Positions 8,194 through 16,362 of a stretch of DNA of 64,000 nt are shown one piece after another; positions within the stretch are counted from its first letter, which is position 1, and each line of letters opens with the position of its first letter. The DNA comes from Kribbella soli (GTDB lineage Bacteria; Actinomycetota; Actinomycetes; Propionibacteriales; Kribbellaceae). Location of the stretch: the NCBI RefSeq assembly GCF_004331345.1, contig NZ_SJJZ01000005.1:124001-188000 (forward strand), in the 5' to 3' direction. Under the pieces are notes generated by a model, which searched no databases, had not been told where the DNA came from, and was given only the letters and a program-made list of their open reading frames with translations. Made by a program: the position numbers and the translations under genes.

Positions 8194-8314
8194 TCAGGAA
8201 CGTGCAGAACATTAGCAGGAAGTTCATCGATATCCCGAATTGGGGGCACGCCCGCGTGCTGCAAACCCGTACGTGCGCAAACCGGAGGGTCATCGTGTTC
8301 TCGTGCTAGCCGCC

Positions 8315-8348
8315 GTTGAAGGTGAGTAGTCATTGGCTACACACTCAC
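8315..8348 (-). mobile_element. Putative right end of a TnpB-only IS605/IS1341-type element
   Basis: An imperfect subterminal hairpin (GTGAGT at 8322-8327 with ACTCAC at 8343-8348) spans the TnpB stop codon. Immediately outside it, the minus strand reads TTCAAC (8320-8315). IS200/IS605 elements carry such hairpins next to a short TTCAA/TCAA-like right cleavage motif, and the TnpB-guiding omega RNA ends there with guide sequence taken from the flank. The predicted 20-nt guide is therefore minus-strand 8314-8295. The exact boundary is inferred. Confidence 0.5.
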
Positions 8349-9677
8349 AGCCTCTGGCAAGGCGGTCCCGGTCTCATGCACTGGGCTGCCGGGTTGACGC
8401 TTCATAGCCACCTGCCCGGCAGGCCGGGTCTTCTGGTCGGCTCCGCGTCCGTTCAACGTCTCCGCACCACTCGCGGCGACCACCAGCGCGACAAGGTTCC
8501 TCGCCGCGTTCTCGTCACGGTCCATGACCAGACCGCAGGACTCACACCTGTAAACGCGTTCGGACAAGAGGAGCTTGGCTTTCACCACTCCACACCCCGA
8601 ACACGTCTTGCTCGACGGAAACCACCGGTCAGCCACGACCAGCCGCCCGCCGTTCCACTCGGTCTTGTACGCCAGTTGGCGTCGGATCTCGCCGAAACCC
8701 GCGTCCCCGATCCGGCGGGCCAGTCTGCGGTTCTTCAGCATCCCCGCGACGTTCAGGTCTTCCACAACAACGGTCCCGTACTCGTGGGCGACACGAGTTG
8801 TCAGCTTGTGCAAGGCGTCGGCTCGCTGGTATGCAATCCGATGATGGACTCGGTTGCGCTGAGCGTTGGCGCGCTTCCACCGGTTCGACGGCACCTGGCC
8901 GGTATGGCGATCCGGACCGACGCGGCGCGATACCCGACGCGACAGTTTGCCGAGCTTCCGCAGCGACGCGTCCAGGTACTTGGGGTTCGGTATCGGGGCT
9001 AGCGCTCTGCCCGGTTCGGCCAGGACCGCGAGGCTTTTGATGCCCAGGTCCACGCCGGCCACCGCGTCGGGGCGCTTCGGGGTCCGGGCGGGTGTGTGCT
9101 GTTCGACGGTGAACGATACGAACCAGCGGCCGCGTTCGAGCCGGATCGTCGCGGCCATGATCCGGACGGTGCCGTCGAGCAGTTCGGATGCCGGTGCCTC
9201 GTGCAGCCGTACCCGGCCGATCCGCGGAAGTACGGCGTACCGTTCCTCGCAGCGAATGCCGCCGGTGGTGAACCGGCACGACTTGACCGTCTTGCGCTTG
9301 GACTTGAATCGCGGGAACCCCATCACGCGGCCAGCCCGCTTGCCTGTGCGGGAGTCGCGCCAGTTCTTCAGCGCGGTGGCGAGCTGGTTCAGGCCGCTTG
9401 CAAACGTCTCCTTTGAATACTCCGCCCACCAGGGCGCGACCGTCACCTTGGCCTGGTTCCAGGTTTTGCGCAGCGAGTACATCGACCACGAGATCGCCGG
9501 TGTGAGCATCTCTGCGGGGATGCCGTAGGTGGCTTCGGCCGCCCGCTGGTCCAGCACCGCCTTAACCCGCCCCAGACCCCAGTTGAACGCCTTACGCGCC
9601 GCACCACAATGCCCATCCAGGTACCTCGCCTGACGGGGAGTCGGATTCAGCGCGTACTTGTACGCCCGCAGCGTCAC
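8337..9677 (-). CDS. tnpB: RNA-guided nuclease/transposase accessory protein TnpB (IS605 OrfB)
   Basis: A 446-aa protein from the GTG complementary to 9675-9677; the following TLRAYKYALNPTPRQ is a standard TnpB N-terminus, but a start 12 codons upstream is possible. The RuvC-like triad is intact: D210 in GVDLGIKSLAVL, E306 in VVVEDLN, and D388 in MDRDENAARNL. A CxxC...CxxC zinc ribbon (CSGCG and CESCG) lies between the last two. Known family role: omega-RNA-guided DNA cleavage that helps the element persist. No Y1 transposase TnpA is encoded nearby, so this is an IS1341-like group member that would need TnpA in trans to move. It sits 144 bp downstream, on the minus strand, of the tRNA-Arg region. 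An intact frame suggests recent arrival or selection. Confidence 0.93.
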   Translation of the reverse strand: MTLRAYKYALNPTPRQARYLDGHCGAARKAFNWGLGRVKAVLDQRAAEATYGIPAEMLTPAISWSMYSLRKTWNQAKVTVAPWWAEYSKETFASGLNQLATALKNWRDSRTGKRAGRVMGFPRFKSKRKTVKSCRFTTGGIRCEERYAVLPRIGRVRLHEAPASELLDGTVRIMAATIRLERGRWFVSFTVEQHTPARTPKRPDAVAGVDLGIKSLAVLAEPGRALAPIPNPKYLDASLRKLGKLSRRVSRRVGPDRHTGQVPSNRWKRANAQRNRVHHRIAYQRADALHKLTTRVAHEYGTVVVEDLNVAGMLKNRRLARRIGDAGFGEIRRQLAYKTEWNGGRLVVADRWFPSSKTCSGCGVVKAKLLLSERVYRCESCGLVMDRDENAARNLVALVVAASGAETLNGRGADQKTRPAGQVAMKRQPGSPVHETGTALPEAVSV

Positions 9678-10106
9678 GATGGGTCCCCCGACAAGGCGGA
9701 GACACCGCGCCACGCCCGATCAGCGGCAACGGTAGGGGCACTGGCGCTGGTAACCCGACGTCGGGCCTCACTGCACTGCGCGGCCGGGACCGCGAACTGG
9801 TTGCCGAGCAAGACGGCATCATCTGGCATCTGAACAGTCTCGTCGGCCCCACCGACACAATCAGACGACTACTTGACGACTCAACTGCAACAGTCAGTCA
9901 GCCCTCCTCCTACCCGTCGTGATGTCGCCGGGGATCTGTATCGGGATCGACAGCAAGACGTACCGGTTCCAGCGCTGACCCCGTCCATCGTCGTACGGGG
10001 GAGCCCTGAGCGGACCCTGGAACACCGCCTGAATGGGATCAGATAGGCCGTGGGCACCGTCATAGTGGACGTAAGCCCAACGGTGGAAAGGAAAACGGTA
10101 CTCATC
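9678..10106. other. 429-nt gene-poor stretch upstream of tnpB
   Basis: This interval should contain the left end of the TnpB element, but I could not identify a matching left hairpin. It holds one possible gene remnant (9701-9922) and, at its right edge, the AAAGGAAAA ribosome site of the PspC gene. No tRNA, CRISPR or strong promoter was seen. Confidence 0.5.
9701..9922 (+). pseudogene. Possible C-terminal remnant of a gene, identity unknown
   Basis: A 73-codon open frame without a credible start ends at TGA 9920-9922. Its second half reads like a real helical protein end (LRGRDRELVAEQDGIIWHLN, later DTIRRLLDD). The terminal codons AGA-CGA-CTA-CTT are rare for this genome, consistent with foreign DNA cut by the insertion of the TnpB element. 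It could also be chance open frame in GC-rich DNA. Confidence 0.25.
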
Positions 10107-10292
10107 ATGGCAAGCTCTCTGGTCCGCCCGTCGCACGGTCGCTGGATCGGCGGTGTCTGCGCCGGACTGGCTCGCCGGTTCGGTATCTCCGCCAACACGA
10201 TGCGCCTGATCTTCGTGATCAGCTGCCTGCTGCCCGGCCCGCAGTTCCTGATCTACATCGCGCTCTGGATCCTGGTCCCGGAAGAGCGCTGA
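10107..10292 (+). CDS. PspC-domain small membrane protein
   Basis: A 61-aa protein. I used the ATG at 10107, preceded by AAAGGAAA, rather than upstream in-frame starts that would add a non-conserved N-terminus. Nearly the whole protein is one PspC domain: RPSHGRWIGGVCAGLARRFG, then a single hydrophobic segment (LIFVISCLLPGPQFLIYIALWILV) and a short charged tail. PspC domains sense or respond to envelope stress in the phage-shock system; stand-alone copies this short are common in actinobacteria and their targets are not defined. It is monocistronic, with a lipoprotein gene starting 45 nt downstream on the same strand. Confidence 0.88.
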   Translation: MASSLVRPSHGRWIGGVCAGLARRFGISANTMRLIFVISCLLPGPQFLIYIALWILVPEER

Positions 10293-10337
10293 CCCCGCCC
10301 GCCGGCCGTCGCGGCGCACCTGGCAACCTGACTCTCC

Positions 10338-10868
10338 ATGAGAGCAGGCAGGTGGCGCCGGACGGTCGGTACGGCGGCGGCGCTGCTGCTCGCGGGCAGT
10401 GCGGTGGGTGGTTGCCAGGTCGGCCCCGCGCCGCCGGCGGCCGCCGATCTCCGGACCGGCGCACCGCCCTGGGACGCTCCCCGGGACGCGGTCTCGTACA
10501 TCGACAAGGCCGGGTTCGAACGGCTCCCGCTCGACTTCTCCGGACCCTCGCCGTACACGCTGAACATCGCGGTCACGGTCGACGGCAAGCCGGTGCAGGT
10601 CCCGGCCGGGATCGGCATCGACAAGCTCCGCGCCGAGCAGGCCGCCATCCACACGCACACGACCGACGGTCAAGTCTGGGTCGAGGCCAAGACCGCCTCC
10701 GAACACCCCACCCTCGCCCAGTTCTTCACCCTCTGGGGCCTCCGGTACGACGCCAACTGCCTCGCGGACGCCTGCACCGCCCTGAAGATCACCGTCGACG
10801 GCAAACCCGCCCCCTGGAACACCCCACTCACCCGCAACAGCCACGTCCTCGTCACAGTCCGTCATTGA
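10338..10868 (+). CDS. Putative lipoprotein of unknown function
   Basis: A 176-aa protein beginning MRAGRWRRTVGTAAALLLAG, a basic n-region plus hydrophobic core. A possible lipobox VGGC follows near residue 26, so it should be exported and lipid-anchored. The mature part has no repeats or enzyme motifs that I recognise. It includes segments around YTLNIAVTVDGKPVQVPAGI and HPTLAQFFTLWGLRYDANCL, with two Cys (NCLADAC) that could form a disulfide. The pattern resembles small secreted actinobacterial proteins with a beta-sandwich fold and no known role. argS begins 67 bp downstream, and the two genes are probably independent. Confidence 0.7.
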   Translation: MRAGRWRRTVGTAAALLLAGSAVGGCQVGPAPPAAADLRTGAPPWDAPRDAVSYIDKAGFERLPLDFSGPSPYTLNIAVTVDGKPVQVPAGIGIDKLRAEQAAIHTHTTDGQVWVEAKTASEHPTLAQFFTLWGLRYDANCLADACTALKITVDGKPAPWNTPLTRNSHVLVTVRH

Positions 10869-10935
10869 CGGCCGGGCGTACCGGGCTGTGGATGGTGAGT
10901 CAAGGGTTTGGGGGACGGGCCATTAGGCTGATCCG

Positions 10936-12594
10936 GTGACCCCGGAACAGCTCGCTGAGAAGATCCTCCAGGCCCTGGCCGCGCTTGCCGCCGACGGCAC
11001 CATCACCGTCGAGGGCGGGCTGCCGCGCGAGCTGAAGGTCGAGCGACCCAAGAACCCCGAGCACGGGGACTACGCGACGAACGTCGCCATGCAGCTGGGC
11101 AAGCGGGCCGGGATGAACCCGCGCGCGTTCGCCGAGCTGCTCGCCGCCAAGCTGCAGGGCGACGAAGCCATCACCGCGGTGGAGATCGCCGGCCCCGGTT
11201 TCATCAACCTCCGGGTCGCGGCCGACGCCCAGGGCAAGGTCGCGCAGGCGATCCTCGACGCGGGCGCGGCGTACGGCAGCAGCGACAGCCTCCAGGGGCG
11301 GGCGATCAACGTCGAGTTCATCTCGGCGAACCCGACCGGCCCGCTGCACCTCGGCCACACCCGCTGGGCCGCCGTCGGTGACGCGCTGGCCCGGGTGCTG
11401 GCCGCCGCGGGCGCGAGCGTCAGCCGCGAGTTCTACATCAACGACCGCGGCAACCAGATGGACAAGTTCGGCGCCAGCCTGCAGGCCGCCGCGCACGGGC
11501 ACCAGATCCCGGAGGACGGGTACCACGGCGAGTACATCCTCGACCTGGCGAAGCAGATCGTCGAGGAGGTCCCGGACATCCTGACGCTGCCCGAGGACGA
11601 GCAGGTGATCGCCTTCCGCGAGGCCGGGTACGAGCGGCAGCTCAAGGAGCAGCAGGACCAGCTCGAGCATTTCCGGACCAAGTTCGACGTCTGGTTCTCG
11701 GAGCGCAGCCTGCACGAGCAGGACGGCGTACCGCACGCGATCCAGAAGCTCCGCGACCAGGGGCATCTGTACGAGGCGGACGACGCGCTCTGGATGCGGA
11801 CCACGGACTTCACCGACGACAAGGACCGCGTCCTGATCCGCTCGAACGGCGAGCCGACGTACTTCGCCTCCGACGCGGCGTACTACGTGAACAAGCGCGA
11901 GCGTGGTTTCGAGACGTGTATCTACATGCTCGGCGCCGACCACCACGGGTACGTGAACCGGCTGAAGGCGATCGCGGCCTGCGCCGGCGACGACCCCGAG
12001 CACAACATCGAGGTCCTGATCGGCCAGCTGGTGAAGATCCTCAAGGGTGGCGAGGAGATGAAGCTGTCCAAGCGGGCCGGCACCATCGTCACGCTCGCCG
12101 AGCTGGTCGAGGAGGGCGGCGTCGACGCGCTGCGGTACACGCTGTGCCGCTACCCGACCGACTCCCCGCTGACCCTGGACATCGAGGAGATGACCCGGCA
12201 GGCCAGCGAGAACCCGGTGTACTACGTGCAGTACGCGCACGCCCGGCTCGCCTCGATCCTGCGGAACGCCGACGAGCTCGGCATCAAGCTCGACGAGTTC
12301 GACCCGGGCCTGCTCAGCCACGAGCGCGAGGGCGACCTGCTCCGCGCGCTGGCCGAGTTCCCGCGGGTCGTCGCCACCGCCGCGGAGCTGCGTGAGCCGC
12401 ACCGCATCGCGCGGTACCTCGAGGACACCGCGTCCGCATTCCACAAGTTCTACGACAGCTGCCGCGTGCTGCCGCGCGGCGACGAGGAGGTGGAGCCGGT
12501 GCACAAGGCTCGCCTGACCCTGGTTTCCGCGACCCGGACCGTGCTCGCCAACGGGCTCGACCTGCTCGGCGTCTCCGCACCGGAGCGGATGTGA
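10936..12594 (+). CDS. argS: Arginyl-tRNA synthetase
   Basis: A 552-aa class I aminoacyl-tRNA synthetase that charges tRNA-Arg in the cytosol. The N-terminal Add1 domain (residues 1-90) is followed by the HIGH motif as HLGH in NPTGPLHLGHTR near residue 135, and the KMSKS-equivalent KLSKRAG near residue 377. The DALR anticodon-binding domain ends the protein. The length is normal for the family. The GTG start has no Shine-Dalgarno, and a TAGGCT hexamer ends 6 nt upstream, so the mRNA is probably leaderless. It overlaps lysA by 4 nt (GTGA), the standard argS-lysA pairing in actinobacteria, and so leads an amino-acid operon that continues through thrB. Confidence 0.97.
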   Translation: MTPEQLAEKILQALAALAADGTITVEGGLPRELKVERPKNPEHGDYATNVAMQLGKRAGMNPRAFAELLAAKLQGDEAITAVEIAGPGFINLRVAADAQGKVAQAILDAGAAYGSSDSLQGRAINVEFISANPTGPLHLGHTRWAAVGDALARVLAAAGASVSREFYINDRGNQMDKFGASLQAAAHGHQIPEDGYHGEYILDLAKQIVEEVPDILTLPEDEQVIAFREAGYERQLKEQQDQLEHFRTKFDVWFSERSLHEQDGVPHAIQKLRDQGHLYEADDALWMRTTDFTDDKDRVLIRSNGEPTYFASDAAYYVNKRERGFETCIYMLGADHHGYVNRLKAIAACAGDDPEHNIEVLIGQLVKILKGGEEMKLSKRAGTIVTLAELVEEGGVDALRYTLCRYPTDSPLTLDIEEMTRQASENPVYYVQYAHARLASILRNADELGIKLDEFDPGLLSHEREGDLLRALAEFPRVVATAAELREPHRIARYLEDTASAFHKFYDSCRVLPRGDEEVEPVHKARLTLVSATRTVLANGLDLLGVSAPERM

Positions 12595-13997
12595 GGGCGC
12601 ACGAGGCGGGCGCGCTGCACGCCGACATCGGCCACAAGGCTCCGCAGTGGCTGCGCGCCCCGCGTGACCCCAACGACCTGGTCACCGCGCTCTGGTCGCA
12701 CACGGCCAAGAAGAACGGTGAAGGCGCCCTCGAGGTCGGCGGCGTCGACGTCCGGGACCTGGTCGCCGAGCACGGCAGCCCCGCGTACGTGCTGGACGAG
12801 GACGACTTCCGCGCCCGGGCCCGCGCGTTCAAGCACGCCTTCAAGGACTTCGACGTCTACTACGCCGGCAAGGCGTTCCTGTGTACGACGGTCGTCCGCT
12901 GGGTGATGGAAGAGGGCCTGAATCTCGACATCTGCAGCGGGGGAGAGCTGGCGGTCGCGCTCCGGGCCGGCGCCGATCCCAAGCGGTTGGGGTTCCACGG
13001 CAACAACAAGTCCGTGTCCGAACTGGCCCGAGCCTTGGACGCCGGTGTCGGGCGGATCATCGTCGACTCGCAGTACGAGATCTCCCGGCTGATCGAGCTC
13101 GCGGGCGAACGTGACGTCGTGGCGCCGGTGATGATCCGGGTCACCGCGGGCGTCGAGGCGCACACCCACGAGTACATCGCGACCGCGCACGAGGACCAGA
13201 AGTTCGGGTTCTCGATCACCTCCGGCGCCGCCTTCGAAGCCGTTGCCCGGGTCAACGAAGCGCCGGAGCTGGAGCTGCTCGGCCTGCACTCGCACATCGG
13301 CTCGCAGATCTTCGACTCGTCCGGTTTCGAGGTGGCCGCGAAGCGCGTGATCGCCTTGCACGCAAGGGTTTCCGAGGAGCTCGGCGTCGACATGCCCGAC
13401 CTCGACCTGGGCGGCGGTTTCGGGATTGCTTACACCACGCAGGACGACCCGTCCGACCCGGCGCAGCTGGCCACCGAGATGGGCAAGATCGTCGAGCACG
13501 AGTGCCGCGCCTTCGGGGTCGAGGTGCCGAAGGTGTCGATCGAGCCCGGCCGCGCGATCGTCGGCCCGGCGATGTGCACGGTGTACTCGGTCGGCACGGT
13601 CAAGGAGGTCGAGCTGGACGCCGGCGCCTCCCGGACGTACGTGTCCGTCGACGGCGGCATGAGCGACAACATCCGCACCGCGCTGTACGACGCCGACTAC
13701 TCCTGCACGCTCGCCAACCGGTACTCCGACACCGTGCCGACGCTCGCGCGCGTGGTCGGCAAGCACTGTGAGTCCGGCGACATCGTCGTGAAGGACGAGT
13801 TCCTGCCCTCCGACGTCCAGCCGGGCGATCTGGTCGCCGTCCCCGGCACCGGCGCGTACTGCCGGTCGATGGCGAGCAACTACAACCACGTACCGCGGCC
13901 ACCGGTGATCGCGGTCAAGGACGGCCACATGCGCGTCGTCGTACGCCGTGAGACCGAAGACGACCTGCTTCTCCTCGACATGGGGGCCGCCGAATGA
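12591..13997 (+). CDS. lysA: Diaminopimelate decarboxylase
   Basis: A 468-aa PLP enzyme that converts meso-diaminopimelate to L-lysine, the last step of lysine synthesis. The PLP lysine is K94 in YYAGKAF. HSHIGSQ, GGGFG and EPGRAIVG are the conserved barrel and phosphate-binding motifs, and GAYCRSM near the C-terminus supplies active-site residues from the partner subunit. The protein has about 45 extra N-terminal residues ahead of the core, common in actinobacterial LysA. The GTG start sits in a GTGA overlap with argS, and the end overlaps hom (ATGA). Lysine and threonine branches of the aspartate pathway are therefore co-transcribed. Confidence 0.97.
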   Translation: MRAHEAGALHADIGHKAPQWLRAPRDPNDLVTALWSHTAKKNGEGALEVGGVDVRDLVAEHGSPAYVLDEDDFRARARAFKHAFKDFDVYYAGKAFLCTTVVRWVMEEGLNLDICSGGELAVALRAGADPKRLGFHGNNKSVSELARALDAGVGRIIVDSQYEISRLIELAGERDVVAPVMIRVTAGVEAHTHEYIATAHEDQKFGFSITSGAAFEAVARVNEAPELELLGLHSHIGSQIFDSSGFEVAAKRVIALHARVSEELGVDMPDLDLGGGFGIAYTTQDDPSDPAQLATEMGKIVEHECRAFGVEVPKVSIEPGRAIVGPAMCTVYSVGTVKEVELDAGASRTYVSVDGGMSDNIRTALYDADYSCTLANRYSDTVPTLARVVGKHCESGDIVVKDEFLPSDVQPGDLVAVPGTGAYCRSMASNYNHVPRPPVIAVKDGHMRVVVRRETEDDLLLLDMGAAE

Positions 13998-15289
13998 ACG
14001 ACGACAAACCTCTCAAGGTAGGCCTGCTCGGTTGCGGAGTGGTCGGCACCGAAGTGGTGCGGATCCTGACCGAGCAGGCGGACCATCTCGCGGCCCGCGT
14101 CGGCGCCCCGCTGGAGATCGCGGGCATCGCCGTACGACGTCCCGGCCGCGCGCGCGACATCGCCGTCGACCCGGACCTGATCACCACCGACGCCCAGGCG
14201 CTGGTGTCCCGCGGCGACCTGGACCTGGTGATCGAGGTGATCGGCGGTCTCGAGCCCGCCCGCAGCCTGATCCTGACCGCGCTCGAGCACGGCGCCTCGG
14301 TCGTCACGGCGAACAAGGCGCTGCTCGCCGAGGACGGCCCGACGCTGTTCGCCGCCGCGGAGAAGTACCAGCGCGACCTGTACTTCGAGGCCGCCGTCGC
14401 CGGGGCGATCCCGATCCTGCGGCCGCTGCGCGAGTCGCTCGCCGGTGACGACGTGACCCGGGTGATGGGCATCGTCAACGGCACCACGAACTTCATCCTC
14501 GACAAGATGGACAGCACCGGCGCCGGTTTCGACGAGGCGCTCGAGGAGGCCCAGGCGCTCGGGTACGCCGAGGCCGACCCGACCGCCGACATCGAGGGCT
14601 TCGACGCCGCGGCGAAGGCCGCGCTGCTGGCCAGCCTGGCGTTCCACACCCGCGTCTCGATCGCCGACGTGCACCGCGAGGGCATCACCGAGGTGACCGC
14701 GACCGACATCGCCTCGGCCCGCGAGATGGGCTGCGTCGTGAAGTCGCTGGCGATCTGCGAGCTGGACGAGGCGACCGACTCGGTCAGCGCCCGGGTGTAC
14801 CCGGCGATGATCCCGGTCACCCACCCGCTGGCCAGTGTTCGCGACGCGTACAACGCGGTTTTCGTGGAGAGTAAGGCAGCTGGACGGCTGATGTTCTATG
14901 GTCGTGGTGCCGGCGGCGCCCCGACGGCCAGTGCAGTCCTCGGGGATCTGGTGTCCGCCGCGCGCAACCGGCTCAAGGGTGTGCCGGGGGTCGGCGAGTC
15001 GTCGTACACCCAGCGGGCCGTGCGGCCGATGGGCGACGCGATGACCCGCTACCACGTGTCGCTGGACGTGGCCGACAAGGCCGGTGTGCTGGCGGCGGTG
15101 GCCCATGCCTTCTCGGAGCACGACGTGTCGATCCAGACCGTCCGCCAGGAGGGCCGGGGCAGTGACGCGCAGCTGGTGGTGGTCACCCACACCGCGACCG
15201 ACGCCGCGTTGTCCGCGACCGTGGAGTCCTTGCGGGACATGGACATCGTCCGTGAAGTGAGCAGTGTGATGCGGGTAGAAGGCGAGTAA
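13994..15289 (+). CDS. hom: Homoserine dehydrogenase
   Basis: A 431-aa enzyme that reduces aspartate semialdehyde to homoserine with NAD(P)H. The N-terminal Rossmann motif is GLLGCGVVGTEV. The catalytic domain holds GIVNGTTNFIL and ADPTADIEGFDAAAKAALLA. Residues about 350-430 form an ACT domain (VSLDVADKAGVLAAVAHAFS), the usual site of threonine feedback inhibition. The ATG overlaps the lysA stop by 4 nt, and thrC starts 3 nt after its stop. This is a monofunctional form with no aspartokinase fusion. Confidence 0.97.
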   Translation: MNDDKPLKVGLLGCGVVGTEVVRILTEQADHLAARVGAPLEIAGIAVRRPGRARDIAVDPDLITTDAQALVSRGDLDLVIEVIGGLEPARSLILTALEHGASVVTANKALLAEDGPTLFAAAEKYQRDLYFEAAVAGAIPILRPLRESLAGDDVTRVMGIVNGTTNFILDKMDSTGAGFDEALEEAQALGYAEADPTADIEGFDAAAKAALLASLAFHTRVSIADVHREGITEVTATDIASAREMGCVVKSLAICELDEATDSVSARVYPAMIPVTHPLASVRDAYNAVFVESKAAGRLMFYGRGAGGAPTASAVLGDLVSAARNRLKGVPGVGESSYTQRAVRPMGDAMTRYHVSLDVADKAGVLAAVAHAFSEHDVSIQTVRQEGRGSDAQLVVVTHTATDAALSATVESLRDMDIVREVSSVMRVEGE

Positions 15290-15292
15290 GAA

Positions 15293-16357
15293 ATGGTGCA
15301 CCAGTGGCGTGGCGTGATCGAGGAATACCGTGACCGGCTGCCGGTCTCGACCGATACCCCGGTCGTCACGCTCGGCGAGGGCGGGACGCCGCTGGTGGCC
15401 GCGCAGTGGCTGAGCGAGCAGACCGGCTGCGAGGTCTGGCTCAAGGTCGAGGGCAACAACCCGACCGGTTCGTTCAAGGACCGCGGGATGACGGTGGCGA
15501 TCTCGCTGGCCGCGCAGGCCGGCGACAAGGCGGTCGTCTGCGCCTCCACCGGCAACACGTCGGCGTCGGCCGCGGCGTACGCCGTCCGCGCCGGGATGCT
15601 GCCGCTGGTGGTGATCCCGGCCGGCCGGATCGCGAAGGGCAAGCTGGCCCAGGCGGTCGTGCACGGCGCGAAACTGGTGCAGATCGACGGCGGGTTCGAC
15701 GACTGCCTGCGGATCGTCCGCGAGCTCGGCAAGAACTATCCGGTCGCTCTGGTGAACTCGGTCAACCCGGTCCGCCTGGAAGGGCAGAAGACCGCGTCCT
15801 TCGAGGTCTGCGACGCGCTCGGCGACGCACCGGACCTGCACCTGCTGCCGGTCGGCAACGCGGGCAACATCGCGGCCTACTGGAAGGGGTACCAGGAGTA
15901 CGCCAAGGACAAGCTCGCCACCCGGACGCCGAAGATGTGGGGTTTCCAGGCGGAGGGGGCGGCGCCGATCGTGCGCGGCTCGATCGTGGAGAAGCCGGAG
16001 ACCGCCGCGACCGCGATCCGGGTCGGGAACCCGGCGTCCTGGACGCTGGCCGAGGCCGCACGAGACGAGTCCGGCGGCCGGATCGAGCTCGTCACCGACG
16101 AGCAGATCCTGACCGCGCAGCGTGAACTCGCCGCCCGCGAAGGTGTGTTCGTGGAGCCGGCCTCGGCGGCCGGCGTCGCCGGGCTGCTGCACGCCAAGGC
16201 GCAGGGCTGGTTGCCGGGCGGTTCGACGGTCGTGATCACCGTCACGGGCCACGGCCTGAAGGACATCGACACCGCGCTCGGCCATGCGACCTTCGAGGAG
16301 CCGCCGGTCACACCCGCGGACACCGACGCCGTTGCCCGCATCGCCGGCCTCGCCTGA
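15293..16357 (+). CDS. thrC: Threonine synthase
   Basis: A 354-aa PLP-dependent lyase that converts O-phosphohomoserine to threonine. The Schiff-base lysine is K62 in NPTGSFKDRGM. The phosphate-binding loop (PVGNAGNIAAYWKGY) and SVNPVRLEGQKT are characteristic. At about 350 residues it belongs to the short actinobacterial type rather than the 430-500 residue plant/enteric forms. It sits between hom and thrB with 3- and 5-nt gaps, so the three threonine genes form one unit. Confidence 0.97.
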   Translation: MVHQWRGVIEEYRDRLPVSTDTPVVTLGEGGTPLVAAQWLSEQTGCEVWLKVEGNNPTGSFKDRGMTVAISLAAQAGDKAVVCASTGNTSASAAAYAVRAGMLPLVVIPAGRIAKGKLAQAVVHGAKLVQIDGGFDDCLRIVRELGKNYPVALVNSVNPVRLEGQKTASFEVCDALGDAPDLHLLPVGNAGNIAAYWKGYQEYAKDKLATRTPKMWGFQAEGAAPIVRGSIVEKPETAATAIRVGNPASWTLAEAARDESGGRIELVTDEQILTAQRELAAREGVFVEPASAAGVAGLLHAKAQGWLPGGSTVVITVTGHGLKDIDTALGHATFEEPPVTPADTDAVARIAGLA

Positions 16358-16362
16358 TAGCC

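Noticed and set aside
6492..8309. A 605-codon plus-strand frame running through the AKR, AraC and tRNA region
   Set aside because: It crosses a divergent promoter and a tRNA, and its translation has no recognisable domain.
8122..9677. tRNA-Arg plus tnpB as an integrated island with att sites
   Set aside because: No integrase is present and no duplicate of the tRNA 3' end was noticed nearby; IS605-type elements do not target tRNA genes.
13880..16285. An 801-codon minus-strand frame across hom and thrC
   Set aside because: Rich in His/Arg/Asp/Val runs typical of antisense frames in high-GC DNA; the plus strand carries fully conserved enzymes.
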